64,000 bases of DNA from Onchidella celtica (lineage: Eukaryota > Mollusca > Gastropoda > Systellommatophora > Onchidiidae), in contig OZ007583.1 of assembly GCA_963931925.1 (NCBI GenBank), positions 12,809,633 to 12,873,632 on the forward strand. The letters are read 5' to 3'. Shown one piece after another: positions 27,341-38,440 of the stretch. The translations under genes and the position numbers were made by a program. Below the pieces are notes generated by a model. The model was not told the origin of the DNA, did not search any database, and was given only the letters and a program-made list of their open reading frames with translations. Position 1 is the stretch's first letter. Each line of letters opens with the position of its first letter.

Positions 27341-28308
27341 ATATTCACGCAATAACTGTCGATGCACTCGAGCTTAGTATCAAGAATGGAAAACAGTATT
27401 GTTATGGCCAGTCTGTTCTAGTTTTCAGTGGAAATTCCATACTAATATCTCCATTAGCCAACGAAATGCAACGTCCTGAAAATATCGATGGTTGTTTTAA
27501 TATAAAAAGAATGGGATATTAACATCATACTGTCATTTCATAGTAATATAACGCATTTCGGTACCGAAATTTCATGCTTTATATACAGAAATCAAACTCA
27601 CTTAAAATGATTCCATGGGCTGCAAAACTCTGCAGGCTGTAGGTTTTGAAGTGTTACATCCAGCACACACATAAAACCCTTTAACTTGGAAAAAACACCC
27701 AATAGGTATGACTGCTCCAATAATCCCTTATTGTTATACAAATATAACCGCCGACAGTTCCATGAAAATTTGATACCATAAGAATGAGAATATAATTATT
27801 TACATTCATACAAATGTGCGGAAATTATTTACCATAATCAAAAATATGTCATACAAAACTGTTTCTCCCACTTCTCTTTTCGACATTCCTCAACACTTGT
27901 TTCCTGTTTTGGCCCTTTCTCTTCTGTTCTGGCACAGTGCCATGAAGAGTTCGAGATACATGTAGCATGTTTGAACCATAGTGGATTTTCGAAAGGTACG
28001 TATCAAAGGCATTGTTTTCTCACCGGGCTGTCTTTTTACCATCCTCTTTAGTTGTCTTCACAGACTAATAAAATACCCAGACTGGATGATCCCATTGTGT
28101 GACGTCACAAAAGAGCGAAAGGTCATGAACCATCCGCCACATTAGGTTTACGGTAACGACCGACGCTTCAGCATAGCTACAATTTTGAATGATGCCATTT
28201 TGACGCGCCTACTGAACGCGGAAGTTTGGTTCCGCACCAAGAAATTAATACATGTACAACCAATCTTGAGAAATAAAAAGAAAGTTCTACTGCAGATAGA
28301 ACTAGAAT
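27341..28308. other. Non-coding stretch
   Basis: No element recognised. A CRE-type tgacgtca sits at about 28099-28106, just upstream of the hairpin region. Confidence 0.5.
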
Positions 28309-28365
28309 CGGAATTTCCCGAGCGGCGACCATGTTGATTATACGGCCGCCGCTCGGGAAATTCCG
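28309..28365. repeat. Perfect 19-bp inverted repeat (hairpin)
   Basis: The arms at 28309-28327 (cggaatttcccgagcggcg) and 28347-28365 are exact reverse complements around a 19-nt loop. The loop includes caacatgg on the minus strand. GC-rich arms in AT-rich surroundings. Confidence 0.9.
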
Positions 28366-28904
28366 TAAAAAACGACACAGCCCGAAGCTCGTGTTTCCAG
28401 TCTGGTTAATTTATTAGTCTGTGGTTGTATTTGAGTAATACACAACATGCCAAGTGCCCGGCAGTTTCTTCAGATATTTGCAGTGTCTTTCTAAAGTGTG
28501 TTCCATAGTGATCGTTAGGTTTCACTTTCGGTCAGATCTGTATCATCAAATCCGCCACACCATACGCTCAAATAACCTTCTTGTGTCTATCAAGAAGTCC
28601 CATGAATTTACTTTCGCTGCCGAAATATTACTTTATACAAGCCCTTGTGTAATCAAATTTTCCATAGGTATTATAAATCACTGGCACGTCCAAAACAGAC
28701 TATACAAAACAAAGATCGATAGGTTCTTTTTTATTATTATTATTATCAATGCCAATAGTTAATGACTCACCATCCCCTCTCCCCCCCCCCCCCCCCAAAA
28801 TAAAAAAATATTTAACAACACCAATACTGGCAAAAGCAAACCCAAATGGTGAGAGAAAAACACAACTTTCACTTGCAAGCTGAAACTACTGAATGCGGTG
28901 GTCC
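28366..28904. other. Non-coding stretch with poly-C
   Basis: Contains (attatt)n at 28735-28747 and a C-rich run at 28776-28796. No gene seen. Confidence 0.5.
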
Positions 28905-29340
28905 TGTCAGTCTATTTGTACGCCTGCGCGTCATAGACACCAACAGCAGAACTATGGGAGAAAATCCTAGCAATAGAGATGAGATGTCTCAGAAGAGTAC
29001 TTGGCAGCTCGTACACAGAACGCATCACACATGGAGACGTGCGCAAAACCATCACCCAGCAACATGTGCGTCGCTATGAAGACCGTCTGAACGCATTAAA
29101 GAGAAAGTTGAAATTGTATAGACATTTATTGTGACAAGAGCCATTGGAATATCAAATGCCATCCTCCAGGGTATTGTTCGGGTAACGATGAGACGGGGCA
29201 GACAAAGAAAGAAATGGACGGACAATATTACTGAATGGACAGGTGAAAACTTTGCCATAATCCAGGCCCTTGACATGATTGCCAGTCAGTTGGTACAAGC
29301 CTCACTACCAAGATATATTCACTTCTCAAGTCAATGCTGA
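28905..29340 (+). pseudogene. C-terminal remnant of a non-LTR retrotransposon RT ORF
   Basis: In shifting frames the plus strand gives AIEMRCLRRVLGSSYTERI, DVRKTITQHVRRYEDRLN, then RRGRQRKKWTDNITEWTG. This is the conserved C-terminal tail of animal endonuclease-RT ORFs and the same kind of tail as at 6195-6380. Stops and frameshifts (for example taa-like breaks near 29120-29135) show it is dead. Catalytic RT motifs are not present. Confidence 0.75.
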
Positions 29341-29714
29341 TTTCTTTTTTTTGTTGTTTTGCTATCCTCATCTCAAGCTTGGTTAAAGAGGTTGGAAATT
29401 ATCAAACAACTACCCAATAATTGAATGCGTCGGGCTGCCAGATATTGTTTGATATGCAGTCCTTGTGACCCCAATTAACCATTGTCACGCCTTATTACCA
29501 GGCGTGGCTTCCTGCGAGGAGTCGGCGAGAAAATCCAGCTCGATTTCGGAGGAATTAGGACGACATTGTCAGGCATCCTGGCGAGTGAGACGACCAGTAA
29601 GTTCTAATCTTCACCCCCCTCCCCCCCAAAAAATGATAGTGCTTTGCTGAATATGCATAGCATCATATTTACGACATATTTTTGCACATGTTTTTTTGTT
29701 TTTGTATTTGTATT
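29341..29714. other. Non-coding stretch
   Basis: T-rich; no feature recognised. Confidence 0.5.
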
Positions 29715-30155
29715 TGTTTAACTCTTTAATCCCATTTGGGAAATTTGCCGTTGTGCCTTTGCAGCCCAGTTATAACTGGAGCAGGCACGTCGTCGCCACA
29801 GTGCAGCGCCGGTCGGCGTTTTTTTTTTTTTTTGAGGGGAGATGAGGGAGGAGGGGTAGGGAATGGTAGGGATGAATTACATTTAATTTTGGCCGGGCAG
29901 CGGCCTGTTCGGCCTGCTCTTTTCGATGTCCAACTGCCAAGGTATCTTTAACGTGCGCAACGTGCACACGAGCCCTCCGAATTTTTTCGTCCTTATCCGA
30001 GAAGACTAGGTACTCGATCCTACCCCCCAATAGGATCAGGGACACGAAAATACGAGAAAATCCCAAACTTCCAACATGCCTGCACCCACCGGCCGGGTTT
30101 TGAACCCGGGACCCTTGGCATGAGAGGCGAGCACCTTGCCTCTAGACCACCTTGT
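29715..30155 (-). mobile_element. tRNA-derived SINE
   Basis: On the minus strand: box A (gtggtctagagg, about 30148), box B (cccgggttcaaaacccgg, about 30110), a tRNA-like head ending in ggccggtg, a body with cgtgcacgttgcgcacgtt and taaagataccttggcagtt, and a tail gggaaatttgcc...A-rich. It would be transcribed by RNA polymerase III and copied by a LINE. The second copy is at 24390-24790 in the same orientation. Confidence 0.8.
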
Positions 30156-31089
30156 CCCCTTGTTTTGTTGTTGCATTTGTTTCTTTATGCTGGAAATTAC
30201 AGCTGACAGATAACAAGGAAGGTTTCGAAATTCGGCAATTGAAGCACGAAAGATCTAGGCTGTTCAATAGGATCTTGGTAATTCCCGGTATTTTATCAAC
30301 TATAATATATACCGGACCCTCGCCATCCGGGGATTAAGATTCATACTGTCTGTGAACAGCATTCACTGGGTTCGGGAGGGTACCGAACAGTCCACAGTTT
30401 CATTCTGAACAAGGAAATGGGTTCGCGAAGGTAAAAAATCCTTAGGAATGGCGAGCAGGTGGGAGAGGTTTGAGCCTGTCTCTAGGGTTATCTTGGTAGG
30501 ACTCCATCTGTTCCCGGTCACAGCGGAAGGTCGGTGTCAGAGGGAGATGGGCAGGAATGGAGACCAAAATGACCCCCCAAAAAATCTGTAATGTAGGCCA
30601 ACCAACGCAACAAGGAGTGTCCTTGACCTGGAAGCTGTCTTGTTGGCGCTATCAGGTAGACCCAAACGAATGCCCCCCCCTCCCCCCATTTCTCTCTCTC
30701 GCTATTTATCTCTGCTGTGGTGACACCTTCATCAAATTCAGGAAGAAGAAGAAACCAAAATGTGGAGTTTTTTTCGAGGGGGGGGGGGGGGCTGTTACCT
30801 TTTAAAAGTTCATGACTCGTGATAACTCAACGTCGAGAGGCCAGAATGACTGTTTGCAATGTACAAGTAGTGCTGAAATAACAGGAAATGACGCTCGAGA
30901 ATTTAAAAGAAAATAGGGATAAAAGTATGGTTTTAAATGCAAGAGTGCGTGGCACGTAAAACAAAAGTGCATTTTTTTGTAAAAGCCCACCCAGGTTAGC
31001 ATCAGATACATAAAACAGGGGCGCACGGAGAGAGGCAGATGTAGAGACTGAGGGCGTGAAGAGAGATAGATGAAACGTGTGAGAAAAAG
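30156..31089. other. Non-coding stretch
   Basis: Contains short poly-C and poly-G runs (30674-30687, 30779-30791). No gene seen. Confidence 0.5.
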
Positions 31090-31285
31090 GGGGTGGGAGT
31101 AAAGAGAATGAGAGAGAAAGAGTGAGAGAGGGAGTTGGAATAGAAAGAGGGGGAGAGACAGAGAGGTAGGTTGGAAAGAGTGTGAGAGATAGAAAACGAG
31201 AGAGAGTGTGTGTGTCACAGGAAAGAGAAAATGAAAGAGAGAGAGAGAGAGAGAGACAGAGGTGCGGGGGGGGGGGGCAGAGAGA
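31090..31285 (+). repeat. GA-rich microsatellite
   Basis: Degenerate (GA)n followed by an eleven-G run. Confidence 0.8.
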
Positions 31286-31493
31286 AAGATATGAATACGT
31301 TGTCGTAGTCTATAAAATAGAAATGAACAATATAATAATTAATTGAACACATTGAGACGGCGTAACATCTGCAGTAAGAATACAATGGCCAGGCTGATTT
31401 GGCACTTTTGCCCATAAAAATATACTGGCATAGTTACTGGCAAAGTATGAATGGACTTGCTGAGTCTTGTACTTTCCTGTATAATCTGTATTA

Positions 31494-31740
31494 TATTCCT
31501 TGGAACTCAGAGGCAACTTGAACATTTTTCCTTATTTCAATAATGGGCCACTTGCTGATATTTGTTGAACACTCATTGAATGACAGTTCGACAGGATCAG
31601 GAATGGCATAATCTTTCAATATATCACTGTAGCCATTTTCAAGTCTTTCCAAAAACTGCTCTGTTAAACGTTTCACGGGTGATTTGGTTTCCCAAACAAC
31701 TAAAGCCCTTGCCACCAGCACTCGCTCCCCTCCGCTGTAG
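31494..31740 (-). CDS. Possible coding fragment, unrecognised
   Basis: A minus-strand open frame whose translation has balanced composition (for example RLTEQFLERLENGYSDILKD and IPDPVELSFNEC) rather than low complexity. I do not recognise it. No splice-site pair or homology supports it strongly; it could be an exon, a domesticated element fragment, or chance. Confidence 0.2.
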
Positions 31741-31944
31741 ACACTCTACGAGCGGCTATAGACTAGGCTAATAGATCTGTATTAGAAATCTGAAAGAATT
31801 CTTATCGAGTTCTCAGTGCAGGCATACGTTACAATTTTGTTGAAGTTAAAGCTTGCTTAGTACTAATAGTTGTCTCATAGAGCCACAACTATTGACCTTA
31901 AGGTTCTTGGGGTAGGATATTCTTATTAGTCTTAAATTTTAAAC

Positions 31945-31981
31945 ACTTGTCAACACTTTAAACATTAAAGTGTTGACAAGT
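31945..31981. repeat. 17-bp perfect hairpin with 3-nt loop
   Basis: acttgtcaacactttaa, then aca, then its exact reverse complement. Confidence 0.9.
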
Positions 31982-32317
31982 TTGGGAACAATCTTTTTCT
32001 TCTATTAAGAAATGACTCCCAGACTGTACTGATAAAGGACGACTTCTTTCACTGGCTCATAAACAGTGTCGTTTGATCGCCATCTTGCTGGCTGTCTCCT
32101 GTGCCATTAGTGTTCTTAAAACTCATGTCATTGTACTTCGATTTCTACATTATGAATGGCATTCCTTACTGCTCATGTGATTCTCCTAACAAGGCCGGTG
32201 AACTCGATTGTCACCTCTAGGTTAACAAAGAAAGCCATGGCGCGATTAATTTATTATACAGTAACCAACAGAAAAACAGATATAGAAATATAATATGCAA
32301 GTACAACGAATTTCCCT

Positions 32318-32349
32318 CCCCCCCCTCTCTCCCTCTCCCCCTCCCTCTC

Positions 32350-32389
<40 letters not shown>

Positions 32390-32440
32390 TCTGTCTGTCT
32401 CTCTCTCTCTCTGTCTCTTTCCCTCTCTGTCTCTCTCTTG
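32318..32440 (+). repeat. CT microsatellite
   Basis: (CT)n with CTGT interruptions. Confidence 0.9.
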
Positions 32441-33757
32441 CAGGAATATGTCACTAAATTGAACGTATATCAAATACAGGCTCTCATAGCCAGTAAAACC
32501 ACCCATACTATTCTTGTTGTAATGGAAGACTGCACTTAACTGAAAGCTCTTGAAACTCCGTCTAACAACTACAATAGCTCTGGGGAAATTCTGACAGCTC
32601 TGTTAGACTTTTTTTAAAATTTAATTACCAATAACGTTTCCCCAATTTTCTCCTGGTAAACTCCTTGAACATGTTACGATACGAAAAATTCCTTCTGCAC
32701 AAAAGTTGTTTCATTTCGAACTGTTTCCACGAAAAGCTGCAAAGGAAAACAAGAGGAATTGTGAAGCCTGGACAGTTGGTATTTTAATTTGCCAAAGCAC
32801 TGAGTCTTCCTAGTTGCTTGAAAAAAAAAACGTTGCCCTCCTCATTTATCTCATCTTTATCACCACCCCCCTCCCCCCCCCCCCTCCAAAGCGCCTTTTC
32901 CCAGCCCGTATCAAAGGTTAAGTCTTTTCTAGTCTAAATGGCCCTGAGAAATACAAAAGGAACATTCGAGACTGAAATACTCAGTTTCGTTTTCTATCAC
33001 AAATTTTGAAGGCCAGGATGACACTGACTTGTCCAATAGACATATCAGTAAATACTGTAGACGTATGTATGTTGGTATTCCTTTACCAGACATTTTATTA
33101 CGTCTGGCGTAAATACCAGACACCCAATAATGCTATTGGCAATTTTTTTTTAAAAGGCTAAGAAACTTGTCAAAATTTAACTGTAATTGTTATTAGACAA
33201 TGTGTAGAAAAAAGTGAATGCAAAGGAGAATCAAAATTATTGATATCGTTCGGTGCAATGCGGATAGACGTGTGATTTTGTTTCATTGTTTCCGTGTTAT
33301 TTAGACCATACTGTATTCTATGGTGACAGAATAAACTGTCTTTCTGCAAAGGTCATGATGATGATGACTGATGATTGTCGTAGTAATTATTGTAATCCTG
33401 GTATAAATGTAACAACGGTGATGACATTAAATGTGGGTGGCGATAATAGGGATAGTTTTAGTTTAAAATGTTCAAAATGGTGAAAAAAATGTAATAGTTA
33501 CACGGCCTGTAGATATAGAGGAAATGCTGCTATTAGTGCTGATGGTTATCGTGGTAGAGCCTGGTGATGGTAATAATAATGGTGATAAAGCGAATATTCG
33601 TTAAAATGGTTCTGATGTTGACGTTTGATTTATAGTGGCGCCGGTGTGTGATACAAGTTAATGCTTCCAAATTGTAATCGCGTCAATGATGCCAGCTTAT
33701 TTACTGCTTAATTAGACACCTCGACAAAAGTTAATCTGAAAGATGGTCAAGAGGGGG
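32441..33757. other. Non-coding stretch
   Basis: AT-rich with a C-rich run at 32868-32885. No gene recognised up to the A2 LTR. Confidence 0.5.
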
Positions 33758-34358
33758 TGTAGCGTCACACTAGTTGAACGATCGATATTTTATCACCCCC
33801 CCCCCCCCCCCGCTTGGCGAGTCTCGCTCGGCGACCTTCCTCCCCCCTCTCGCCAGCAAGGCCGGTATTTCTCTTTGATGTGGCTTGTTTGTTTCACTGT
33901 AGAAAATCTAGAAGGTCTGGAAGGAACTGCAGTGTCCGAGATTACGCTAGGTCGACCTTTAGTGATGTAATTCTGTGACGTGTCTGTGTCCCGAACGATC
34001 TAGGTCTGTCTCGTGCTTATGGGGCGGTTAAGCCGCTTCCTGAACGTTCCTGGACAGAATATATATAAGGAGGGCCAGGCGAGTAGGAGTGGTGCAAATC
34101 GTGGGTGAAAATCGTAAGGTGCAAATCATAGGTGTGAAAATCCAGTGGTAGTTAGATGTCTTCCCGGCTAGCTAGGTGTAAGTAACTTGTGGATATCAGC
34201 TCTTGTTTACAGTTATTAAACGTTAGTATTAATTGTTCATCGGATCCTGTTATTTATTTCTACAACAGTTCGAGACAGTTTCGTTTTTTAAAGGGTAGAC
34301 GATCAGTTCATCTGACTCTCCCCATTATAACGTGCTGAAATTTGCATCAACTGTTACA
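33758..34358 (+). repeat. 5' LTR of A2
   Basis: 601 bases, TGTAGCGTCAC to CTGTTACA. TATA-like tatatataagg at 34060-34070. A poly-C of about 16 sits at 33797-33812 where A1 has few Cs. Confidence 0.93.
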
Positions 34359-34361
34359 TAT

Positions 34362-34379
34362 TGGGGGCTCATCCGGGAT
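34362..34379 (+). promoter_or_regulatory. tRNA-Pro primer-binding site of A2
   Basis: tgggggctcatccgggat, three bases inside the LTR. One mismatch (A for G) to the tRNA-Pro 3' end. Confidence 0.85.
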
Positions 34380-34469
34380 CCGAATCAGATCAGAACAGAT
34401 TCAACTAGACCATCGAAGTGTTTCTAAAGTACAGTAAATTGTGTAAAGATCATCGAGGATATCCACAAC

Positions 34470-35459
34470 ATGTCGGAGACTATTGGAAGGCTTGGCCAGG
34501 AAGCAGACGCCTTGGAGCTCACTGGGAAGGAGAGACAGGACTACTTCCGTGAAGGCCTAAGGGAGGAAAGAGAGAGGCAAGAGCGCATGGAGCAACTGAA
34601 GATAGCGGCTCAAGAGAAGGAGGCTCAACGACAGCTGGAAAGAGAAAAGATGAACCACGAGCTGGAGATGGAGAGGATCCGCCATCAGTGTGGAGGCGAG
34701 TCGACGCAGGGGACCAGCGACCACGCCAGTTCCAAGAGACCCAAGCTACCTGCATTTCAGGATGGGAAGGACGACCTTGATAGCTGGCAACTTCGTTTTG
34801 AGAGGTTTGCCGAGACAGCGGACTGGCCTAGATCCACCTGGACGACATCACTGTCTGCCCTGCTGACTGGAAGAGCTCTGGAGTGCTTCTGTCGATTGCC
34901 GATCGATGAGGCCAAGGACTACGACAAAGTCAAGGAAGCTTTGCAGAAGAGGTATAACCTGTCAGAGGACGGTTACAGACTCATGTTCAGACAAGGTAAG
35001 CCTGAAGATGGAGAAGATGTCGGGATGTTTCTTACTAGGATCAAGACTTACCTAGAGAGGTGGATAAAGCTATCAAAGACGGAGTTCGTTAGAGAGCAGT
35101 TTATGGATGTTTGCCCATCAGACCTTGCGACCCATGTGAGGGAGAGGAAGCCAAAGACGCTACAGGACGTCGCAGACTCGGCGGAGGCGTTCCTGGTAGC
35201 GAGGAACCGGACACTCAGCGGGAGTGCCAGACTGCAGAGCCGGCCAGTGCGACAGAAGCCCACAGGTCTGCCATAGATGCCAGAGCCCGGGACATAAGGC
35301 GACGGAGTGTCGTACCAAGATAAACGACAAAGGTGAGTTGAAATGTTACCTTTGTGGAAAGCCAGGCCACGTTCGGAGAATGTGTCCAGCCCAGAAGGAT
35401 ACGGGGCGAGGCAAGCCGAACAAGGCGGCGGCGGCCGTAGTTATAGCGGCGGACGAGTC
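34470..35459 (+). pseudogene. A2 gag, frameshifted
   Basis: Starts at MSETIGRLGQEADALELTG, then a charged coiled coil (EERERQERMEQLK), the capsid/SCAN-like region (LPAFQDGKDDLDSW, SALLTGRALECF, DYDKVKEALQKRY) and a basic C-terminal part with two zinc knuckles (second one CYLCGKPGHVRRMC). Compared with A1 it lacks nine residues (KIYEGVRDL, 27 bp, in frame, near 35083). It also has a 17-bp deletion near 35258 between short gacaga repeats, which shifts the frame so the first ORF ends at 35276 and the knuckles are read from another frame. B1 interrupts the gene at 35459. The protein would form the particle and bind RNA. Confidence 0.9.
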
Positions 35460-36653
35460 TGTCACAAATCCCAGACTGGGAGATGTAATAGTTTATGACA
35501 GGACGACAATCACGAACAAACGAGTTTAACACTTAACAAAACAGCCCATCAGACTCACACATTTATTAAACATAATTATACATATAATAGCGCAATTACG
35601 TACATTATATTATTGAAATGACTGCCGTACAACGGCCTTATTCTCACACACACTCTCCCTCGGATCCACAATCCGGTAGTTACTCCTAAAGGCACTTCGG
35701 CCTCAGCCTCTCCCCTCAGGGTCTTAATAGCACATTAATAATTTACTGGCACCGCAGTCTCTCAATATCACCTTTCTATTGTCATACACCTTAGCACTCC
35801 CCTAGCACCTCAGCAGGGCAATAACACATTATTATTTCCATAGCCATCAACATGGCAACAACATAGTATCAGTTCACTAGCCTATCAACATGGCAACAAT
35901 ATAGTATCTCAGTCACTCTCATATCTACGTCCCTGTCCGTGGCCTGACTGCCACGACTTTATGTGCCTCCACTGTCCTACACTGACAGCCTCACTTCTGG
36001 CCTATGTGTGGCCTCCGGCCCTATGCTGGCCTATCCCCTGTGCTCATCGAGGTGGCTCTGCGGCCCGTCCCCGACACCTACAAGAATAACATTATATTGG
36101 TATAATACCCTACCATTTCTATTCACTCCACCTCTCCTTACAATCCATGAAGCGTACACACACTAGTTCACCTTTCACTCACCACACATCTTACGGTAAC
36201 ACACCTCCATCGGAGTACACACTACTCACTCGCGCTACAAATCCATGAACTCACTTTCATCTATCGCTCGTGGCGCACATTGCTATATCCAATATCAAGG
36301 ACTTCCACCTTCCTCACATATACTTATTCACATCATGGTAATAGACGAATATAATATAATACATCAATCATAATAATCAATCAACATTCTACGTACCAGT
36401 CATTACTGGAAAGACTCTATCACTAGTCTTCTCGACTGCTCCCTTTATGTCCGCCCGATGGGCTCTTATTCACAGGTCCGCTCCGTAGGACCTTCTAACT
36501 TGCAGTGATAGTAATACATCGCTTTCGCCTCATTCAGACCCCCCCCCCCACTACTCACAACAGCACGCTTAACTTGCTGTCTACTGTGAGCCCTTCTTAC
36601 TCTACACCCGCTCTGTAGCAATACCCTTAATTGCACTCACTCCACTCGTGACA
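35460..36653 (-). repeat. 3' LTR of B1
   Basis: 1,194 bases. Differs from the 5' copy (41437-42635) at only a few places, such as gtttatg versus gttatg and C-run lengths. Confidence 0.95.
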
Positions 36654-36670
36654 TCATCCCCCACCCCAAA
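36654..36670 (-). promoter_or_regulatory. Polypurine tract of B1
   Basis: On the minus strand ggggtgggggatga lies directly against the LTR start TGTCACGAG. This is the expected plus-strand primer site. B2 has the same sequence at 45364-45380. Confidence 0.8.
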
Positions 36671-37009
36671 AAAATTAATGCAATTAATTTCAAATCGCAT
36701 CAAGATGACTGTCAACGAGTCGGCGTGAGCAATACCTACACTAGAAAAATGTCCTAGCAGTTCCCCTAGTATATAAAATACCGAAATCAGGGGAAAATAT
36801 GGGGATCCGTATGGCCTGCAATATGCATATATGTGTCACATCATGAATAGCTAACTAATCACAATACTTAATACAGAATCAAAAAACCACTCAACCTATC
36901 AACCATTCTTCATATCATATTTATAATGTCAATATTTTAAAGTCGACTCATTCACACAGATCCTGTCAATGTTCCTGTCCTCTGATGTATAAGCTCCTGA
37001 AATCTTCCC

Positions 37010-37893
37010 CTAGGCTCGACTAAGGTAGTCGGCGATATGATTGCTGGTTCCTGGAATTGGTTGAATAACGAAGGTATACGGCTGTAAAGCCAATGTCCAT
37101 CTAGACAAGCGTGGACTGGACGAACGATTCTTCGACAAAAATGTCAGTGGCTTGTGGTCTGTCTGGATACAAAATTCTCGTCCCATGAGATAACGTCCTA
37201 GTTTCTGGACGGACCAGACAATAGCAAGACACTCCCGCTCTATCACAGAATACTTTCTTTCTCTCTGCAATAACTTCCTACTGACATAACATACAGGATG
37301 GAGACATTCGTTCTTCTCCTGTAGAAGACAAGCGCCGACACCAGAGTCCGACGCATCCGTTCTGAGGATAAAATTAGATCGAAAATCGGGTAATATCAGA
37401 ATGGGTGACGATGATAATGCTGTCACCAAATTATCAAATGCTGTCTGACATTCAGACGTCCACTGGACCTTATCGGGTTGTCCCTTCTTAGTAAGGTCAG
37501 TAAGAGAAGATGACAAGGAGGAAAAATTTGGAATGAACTTTCTGTAATAATTTAAAATTCCCACTAAGCTTCTGACTTGTTTCTTTGTTTTAGGGATTTG
37601 TAACCCTACTAATTGTCAATTTTTGTTACTTCAGGTCTCTGAACACCTCTACCCACAATATGTCCTAAGGCTACTATCTCTGGACATGCCAAATCCATCT
37701 TTGCGGGTTTTGCAGTTAACCCAAAATGACGTAATCGTTGAAAAATTACTGTTAGTGTCTGAATATGATTAGACCATGTCGACGTATGGCATGCTATATC
37801 GTCAAAGAATGACACGACATTAGGTATGTCCTTTAATACCAGTATGAGAATACAGATACTCTGGTCTCTCATGAAACCTCTGCAGCATATCAA
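37010..37893 (-). pseudogene. B1 RT C-terminal part and RNase H, 5'-deleted
   Basis: The segment starts abruptly at the YVDD-equivalent VVSFFDDIACHT; fingers and palm A are missing. It continues with LRHFGLTAKPAKMDL and LNYYRKFIPNFSS (connection) and an RNase H with LRTDASDSGVGACLLQ, VIERECLAIVWSV and IQTDHKPLTFLS. The end, TSNHIADYLSRA, is at 37010. B1 has lost one base near 37610 (B2 reads continuously), splitting it in two frames. Upstream it overlaps the integrase C-terminal frame at the same deletion joint found in B2. It cannot act as a full polymerase. Confidence 0.9.
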
Positions 37894-38434
37894 CGTGGAA
37901 AACCTTTACTGATCCATCAATGTGGATAGCGTAATCTACCTTCGAAACAATTCGCTCAATAACATAAGGACCTTTCCATGTCATCAATAACTTATTATGG
38001 TCCGTAGGTAACAACAATAGGACCTTGTCTCCTGACTTAAAAATTCTCAGTTTGGAACCTCTATCTTTATAGTCTTTTGCTCTTTTCGAAGCGATACTAG
38101 ACGCTTCTTCTGCTATAGTGCGCGCTGAACATAATCTTTCTCTTAAATCAACAAGGTCTATCGAAACCTTTTTAAACGGTTCCGAAACCGTGGGGATCTT
38201 TTGAAGAGGAGCCTGGGGTGTACGACCCTTATGCGTCGTCTTTTGGCACGCACTGCACGTCTTACAATATAACCGTACATCTCTGTATACTGACGGCCAA
38301 TAAAAATTTTTCAGAACTCTTTGCTTGGTTCTAGCACTTCCCATATGATCCGCTAATGGAACATCATGGGCCAGACGCAATACTGTAGCAATTAACGACC
38401 GTGGCACGACGACCTGCTTTTGAACGGAAGCCAC
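37820..38434 (-). pseudogene. B1 integrase lacking its catalytic core
   Basis: It contains the H2C2 finger (HDVPLADHMGSARTKQR to CKTCSACQ), a few residues of the core start (FKKVSIDLVD), then directly the post-core segment (LRERLCSARTIAEEAS) and the GPY/F-type C-terminal domain (KLLMTWKGPYVIERIV). The D,D-35-E core of roughly 150 residues is absent in frame. B2 has the same joint. A stop TAG at 38441-38443 separates this from gag-protease, where B2 has TAC (Tyr). Confidence 0.92.
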
Positions 38435-38440
38435 TGCGAC

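Noticed and set aside
33750-33757. Target duplication for A2
   Set aside because: The 3' LTR is truncated, so the outer right flank is lost and no TSD can be tested.
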